The notes beneath the pieces were generated by a model. That model had not been told where the DNA came from, searched no databases, and saw only the letters and a list, made by a program, of their open reading frames with translations. Of a stretch of 64,000 nt of DNA, positions 60,313 to 64,000 are shown one piece after another; the stretch's first letter is position 1, and every line of letters begins with the position of its first letter. The DNA is from Polaribacter atrinae (GTDB lineage: Bacteria > Bacteroidota > Bacteroidia > Flavobacteriales > Flavobacteriaceae), in NCBI RefSeq assembly GCF_038023995.1, contig NZ_CP150660.1, positions 1,982,501 to 2,046,500 of the forward strand. Reading direction: 5' to 3'. The position numbers were made by a program, and so were the translations under genes.

Positions 60313-61350
60313 CTATTTTTTATAGTTATTTAAAAACGTATTTAACTGTTTTATCAATAAAAACAAAACCATAAGACATGCACCTAAAACACACAATAAA
60401 AAGGCATAATTTTGGGTAACTCCACTTATTTTATAACCTACCGCCTGAAAATTAGAAATCACATTTATAACCTCGTATTTTTCAGATTTGTCATCAACAA
60501 CTCTCTTTAACTCTGCATTAATTTTTCTATTCGTTTCAAAAAGTTCTAATTCTTTAGTTCTACTCTTAACACCTCCTAGATCTATATTTGTTCCGTTACT
60601 TTGTTTTTTTGCCTCTTCAACCATAACCTGCATGTACACTCTTCTTAAAGAATCTACCTGACCTAAATTTTGGCGTAATAAAGAATCTGTTCTATTTAAG
60701 TTCTCATTACTTAACTCTTTTAAGCGATTAAAGTATTTGTTCTTAACAACAGAAGAAATAATAACCTCATCTAAATTATTAAAAACATCATTTCTTGCTG
60801 AAACTACATGTATTTTATGAGTTTTATAATCATAGTTTGAGAATGCCGTTTTAAACTGTTCATATTTATAACTCTTTACAGTAGTGGTATCTACATCTAA
60901 AATAAATTGATTATAAGAATCAATAATATCATTTTCAGTTTCAATAGAAGTGATGGTGAATTTCTTAAAACTTGCAGCTGCCTCTTCATCTAAATTAAAT
61001 ATTTTAGCTAAATCGGCAGCCTTTTTTTGTTTTACAAGATCATTGTAATAATTAATATTATTATATAGTTGTCTTGTACTTTCAAAATTTGGTTTTACGA
61101 TTAAATCAGAAGCATAAAGGTTTTCCTTTTTCACCTCCAAAAAGACACCTGTAACAGCTCCTATTACTGCTGCAATTGCAATCTTAATAAAATGTTGTTT
61201 AAAGAAGATTAAAATTGTGATTAAAAAATTAAAAATACTTTTAAAAATACTTCCAATAAAATTAAAAAACTTAGAAAAACCTTTACCTAAAAGTACAAAT
61301 AAAGAACCTAAATCTATTTCTTCTTCGTTATTTTTTTGATTTGTTGACAT
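60313..61350 (-). CDS. Wzz-like polysaccharide co-polymerase (chain-length determinant)
   Basis: The 345-residue protein has an N-terminal membrane region (about 38-70, ending FIKIAIAAVIGAVTGVFLEVK), a long periplasmic part with coiled-coil character (about 200-295, LSNENLNRTDSLLRQN), and a C-terminal TM helix (about 312-335, NYAFLLCVLGACLMVLFLLI). This two-TM layout fits Wzz/PCP proteins. No cytoplasmic tyrosine-kinase domain follows the second helix. It lies at the upstream end of the polysaccharide operon. Confidence 0.8.
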   Translation of the reverse strand: MSTNQKNNEEEIDLGSLFVLLGKGFSKFFNFIGSIFKSIFNFLITILIFFKQHFIKIAIAAVIGAVTGVFLEVKKENLYASDLIVKPNFESTRQLYNNINYYNDLVKQKKAADLAKIFNLDEEAAASFKKFTITSIETENDIIDSYNQFILDVDTTTVKSYKYEQFKTAFSNYDYKTHKIHVVSARNDVFNNLDEVIISSVVKNKYFNRLKELSNENLNRTDSLLRQNLGQVDSLRRVYMQVMVEEAKKQSNGTNIDLGGVKSRTKELELFETNRKINAELKRVVDDKSEKYEVINVISNFQAVGYKISGVTQNYAFLLCVLGACLMVLFLLIKQLNTFLNNYKK

Positions 61351-61382
61351 TCTTTTTGTAATAAAATTTTAGCCTTAGGCTA

Positions 61383-63062
61383 TTAAAAAATTTGTTCTAA
61401 TATTTTTTGTGTAATCGCATATGTTGGTGTAACCCCAGTCATTCCTAAACCTCCAGAAGCTAGTGTTGCTCCTGTTTCTAACGGATTATCCGATGCATAA
61501 TAGGCATATCTTACTTTAACGTTTTTAGATATATTCCCTCTAATTTTAGAGGCAGATTGTATTGCTTTCTGATAATGAGCACCTTCCATCTCTAAACCAA
61601 TAACATTCCAAGTAGAGTCATGGAAAAACTGTAACAAGTCTTTGTTTTGTAATGAAGTTCCTAAAACAGAAATCATAGAACCATCAAAAACTTCTACGCC
61701 AAAACCTTCTAAATCTTCTTTAGACAACTCATTTTTAAACGGATAATTATCTGCAGTACCTTCAAAAATATGTGCAGTAGGAATCATTATATCTCCTTTA
61801 CCACCTTCTAAAATACCTGCTTTCCCCATTATAGAAACAGATTTTACATCTAAATGATTCTTTTTCTTACTATTCTTATATGGTTTTAATAGCTCATCCA
61901 TCGTTTCGTAAGCTTGTTCACCAAAAGCATAATCCATTACAATTATAACGGGCTTTTTATTCACAGAATTTACTTTATCATACGGAGAATCTTCAAAATT
62001 AATTTTTTCTGTATCTATTACTTGAACGTTAATATTTGTACCAGAAGTATCTTTAATATAGATCAATCCATTTTCTGATGCATATTCTTTAACCGCTTTT
62101 TGCAAAGGCTTACTATCAGAATTACTTAATAGCTGATACAGCCCAAAACCTTCATATTCTTCGGCTTCTTTTGGTAGCGCACCTTTGGCATAAATAGAAT
62201 TTAATACACTGTGCATGTTGGCACTAATAATATGAATTGGTCTTTTTAGCAGACTATTTTCTTTTAGTACTTTTTTAATATTATTTGCCCAAATATCACC
62301 ATAAATGTGATGTCCAATTTCTTCAATTAAAACAGAGCTAAAAGTAACTTTTCTCTTCTTATTATCTAAAACTTCGTTAATAGCTAATTTACCTAACCAA
62401 TAAATTAAATGAAAAAAACGATCTTTTTTCTCTGATGTTTCAAATGCTTTATGAATACTTACAACTTCTTCAAAAGTTCTTCCTAAAATATTACTTAAAT
62501 GAGCAGTAGCAACCTCTCTTTCTTGGTCTGTAATTTTTTTATTATAGATAACAATATCTTCTAAATATTTCCATTCTCTAATAAAATCGGTCCCTTCGTT
62601 TATAGTTACTCTTTTTTGAATTTTATGAGATTCTATAAATAAAAAAGTCAAATGGGTAAGAATATCATAAATTTCAGAACGACCACGTGTAATTTCTATA
62701 TTCATTTGGTCTTTATCTATCCTATAACAATTCCTTCTTCTTTTAGGCGGAATTATGCTTTCGAAATGAGAACTACTATAGCCTTCATCTGCAGTTAAAT
62801 TTATAAACTGGCATTCTTCAATTCCTCTCGGAAGCCTTTCTATTACATATATTAACCCATTTAACTCAATTCTTTCTTCTGCAATTGATCCATAAATTTC
62901 TGGTCTCAATAAAAGCAAAGATTTACGTAAAGTCTCTCCAGAAATACCCATTGGTTTGTAAAAACCTCTACTAAATAAATGGCGCATAGAAATATATAAT
63001 TTCTCTATAGCATTTGTAGATTCATGAGCCCTTGTTCTATCTGTTTTATTTATTTTTGTCAT
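61383..63062 (-). CDS. DUF6909 protein with nucleoside-phosphorylase-like C-terminal half
   Basis: The ATG at 63062 gives 559 residues; a TTG two codons upstream is the only extension. The N-terminal half matches no motif I recognise (RHLFSRGFYKPMGISGETLRK, LTADEGYSSSHF). From about residue 365 the order of motifs resembles the MTAN/PNP fold: KPVIIVMDYAFGEQA, IMGKAGILEGGKGDIMIPTAH, then IGLEMEGAHY (E-M-E, as in nucleoside binding, about 491-493) and YYASDNPL (Ser-Asp, the catalytic Asp region, about 525). I recall this as the DUF6909 family. Function is inferred as nucleoside or nucleotide processing; it does not look like a polysaccharide gene. Confidence 0.78.
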   Translation of the reverse strand: MTKINKTDRTRAHESTNAIEKLYISMRHLFSRGFYKPMGISGETLRKSLLLLRPEIYGSIAEERIELNGLIYVIERLPRGIEECQFINLTADEGYSSSHFESIIPPKRRRNCYRIDKDQMNIEITRGRSEIYDILTHLTFLFIESHKIQKRVTINEGTDFIREWKYLEDIVIYNKKITDQEREVATAHLSNILGRTFEEVVSIHKAFETSEKKDRFFHLIYWLGKLAINEVLDNKKRKVTFSSVLIEEIGHHIYGDIWANNIKKVLKENSLLKRPIHIISANMHSVLNSIYAKGALPKEAEEYEGFGLYQLLSNSDSKPLQKAVKEYASENGLIYIKDTSGTNINVQVIDTEKINFEDSPYDKVNSVNKKPVIIVMDYAFGEQAYETMDELLKPYKNSKKKNHLDVKSVSIMGKAGILEGGKGDIMIPTAHIFEGTADNYPFKNELSKEDLEGFGVEVFDGSMISVLGTSLQNKDLLQFFHDSTWNVIGLEMEGAHYQKAIQSASKIRGNISKNVKVRYAYYASDNPLETGATLASGGLGMTGVTPTYAITQKILEQIF

Positions 63063-63089
63063 TTTCAATTTTAATTTTCAAAGATAAAA

Positions 63090-64000
63090 TTATTTAGTGG
63101 ATAAAATTTGCTTATATTTTTGTTCGTCATTCAGCAAATTAACGGCTTCCTTTATCACCAAATCATTCTTTATTTTATGGTTATAAACTCCTTCATCAAA
63201 ATAATATCTATTTAGTATTTCTTCTTGAAGCACTATTTTTAGGATATCTTTATTCTTGGTTATTTTATCAATCTTATCCTGGAATAACTTTTCTTCAATT
63301 CTCTCATATTCATTAGAAATATTATTGACGGTTATTGATTTATAAGCTTCTTTAAACAAAGCTTCTTGCCTAGTAACAAAAGTGGTATCTGACTTTAAAT
63401 AATTGGTGAATTTATTAAAATCTGCATCTTTAAACTCAAAATTAATAGCACTTTCTATGGATGGATGCTGATAATAATAATTTACAGAAAAATTAAAAAT
63501 AGCTTTAGAGTTTAATACCATCTCCGTTGCTTCCGTTTTTTCTGATGTTTTAATCACTACATCTGGCAAAACGCCACCACCATCATAGACTTTTCTTCCG
63601 TTTGCTGTTTTAAACTCATTGATACCCGCATCAGAAAACTTAGGAACTTTTCCATTCTCATCTCTATTCGCGTAATCTAATTCTTGAATACATCGACCAC
63701 TTGGCGTATAATATTTAGAGATTGTTAGTTTTAACTGCGTACCGTAGGTCAATTTTCTATAACGCTGCACCAAACCTTTACCAAAAGAACGTTGCCCCAT
63801 AATTACCGCTCTATCATAATCTTGCAAAGAACCACTTACAATTTCTGATGCCGAAGCAGAGCGCCCGTTTACTAAAACAACAAGAGGTATTTCTAAATCT
63901 AAAGGATTGTTTGTGCTTTTATAAATATTACTCCATTTTTTAATTTTTGCTTTAGTAGAAACAATTACCTTACCCTTTGGCAAGAAGAAATTAGAGATAT
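63090..64000 (-). CDS. S41-family C-terminal processing protease, C-terminal part (start outside the window)
   Basis: The frame is open through the right edge, so the N-terminal part (including the PDZ domain) is missing; about 302 residues are visible. [23 protein letters not shown] contains the nucleophile Ser and [11 protein letters not shown] the catalytic Lys, the Ser-Lys dyad of CtpA/Prc proteases. TPSGRCIQ and ISKYYTPSG are also family motifs. A C-terminal extension of about 150 residues (DUF3340-like helical region) follows. These are periplasmic tail-specific proteases that regulate peptidoglycan enzymes. It is followed by the DUF6909 gene after 27 bases. Confidence 0.93.
   Translation of the reverse strand, partial: ISNFFLPKGKVIVSTKAKIKKWSNIYKSTNNPLDLEIPLVVLVNGRSASASEIVSGSLQDYDRAVIMGQRSFGKGLVQRYRKLTYGTQLKLTISKYYTPSGRCIQELDYANRDENGKVPKFSDAGINEFKTANGRKVYDGGGVLPDVVIKTSEKTEATEMVLNSKAIFNFSVNYYYQHPSIESAINFEFKDADFNKFTNYLKSDTTFVTRQEALFKEAYKSITVNNISNEYERIEEKLFQDKIDKITKNKDILKIVLQEEILNRYYFDEGVYNHKIKNDLVIKEAVNLLNDEQKYKQILSTK

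Noticed and set aside
61383..63062. Phage-defence effector island around the DUF6909 gene
   Set aside because: The neighbours (S41 protease, polysaccharide genes) are not defence genes and no mobile-element signs are visible; only the nucleosidase-like motif suggested it.

Overview
The window is typical Flavobacteriaceae (Bacteroidota) DNA, most like a marine genus such as Polaribacter or Tenacibaculum. The evidence is: AT-rich DNA; TonB receptors with an N-terminal carboxypeptidase-like domain; a SusC/SusD pair; DUF3098, DUF4292, DUF4302, DUF4374, DUF5689 and DUF6909 proteins; the gliding genes gldE and gldD; a type IX secretion (T9SS) C-terminal domain; and promoters of the Bacteroidota form TAnnTTTG. 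Genus placement is inference. No rRNA, tRNA, CRISPR array, transposase or phage gene was seen.

Layout. 1-4500: end of an alanine racemase gene, mscL, then a leftward ftsX-DUF3098-uppP-truB operon and mce. 4554-9946: a TonB receptor with an OB-fold-like (DUF5689) lipoprotein, divergent from a secreted EEP-family nuclease/phosphatase. 9947-10432: a gene-free island of two repeat types. 10433-12540: rng, an easily missed 30-residue basic protein gene, and an HU gene. 12711-19739: a SusC/SusD locus with a zinc metallohydrolase lipoprotein and a DUF4302 lipoprotein, lying between hup-rng and mutY. 19890-24337: mutY, ssb, gldE, gldD and an EamA transporter. 24641-28429: a TonB receptor with a DUF4374 lipoprotein, resembling the XusA/XusB siderophore pair, behind a promoter overlapped by an inverted repeat. 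28644-32937: a kinase-like unknown, dprA, an HU-CCDC81/SPOR protein, a thioesterase and a small MscS-like protein. 33058-37762: a DJ-1/PfpI protein and the envelope operon nucleotidyltransferase-TPR-DUF4292-envC. 37999-45993: an ABC-F ATPase, an exonuclease, a T9SS cargo protein, a PhoB/PhoR-like pair, a glycosyltransferase and purD. 46104-61350: a long leftward surface-polysaccharide locus with initiating phosphotransferase, five glycosyltransferases, acyltransferase, epimerase, two Wzy/ligase-like proteins, a Wzx flippase, rfbC-rfbA-rfbB and a Wzz-like chain-length protein. 61383-64000: a DUF6909 protein with a nucleoside-phosphorylase-like C-terminal half, and the end of an S41 protease gene.

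How the genes work together. Several blocks serve the envelope: UppP recycles the lipid carrier, FtsX and the EnvC-like protein act in septal peptidoglycan splitting, GldD/GldE serve gliding and T9SS, and the polysaccharide locus builds a surface glycan. Three separate TonB receptor loci import unknown substrates; their neighbours suggest nucleic acid or phosphate, peptide or another polymer, and iron-siderophore respectively. Starts were moved inward from the longest open frame where a signal peptide, family N-terminus or promoter position argued for it; several genes appear to use GTG or TTG.
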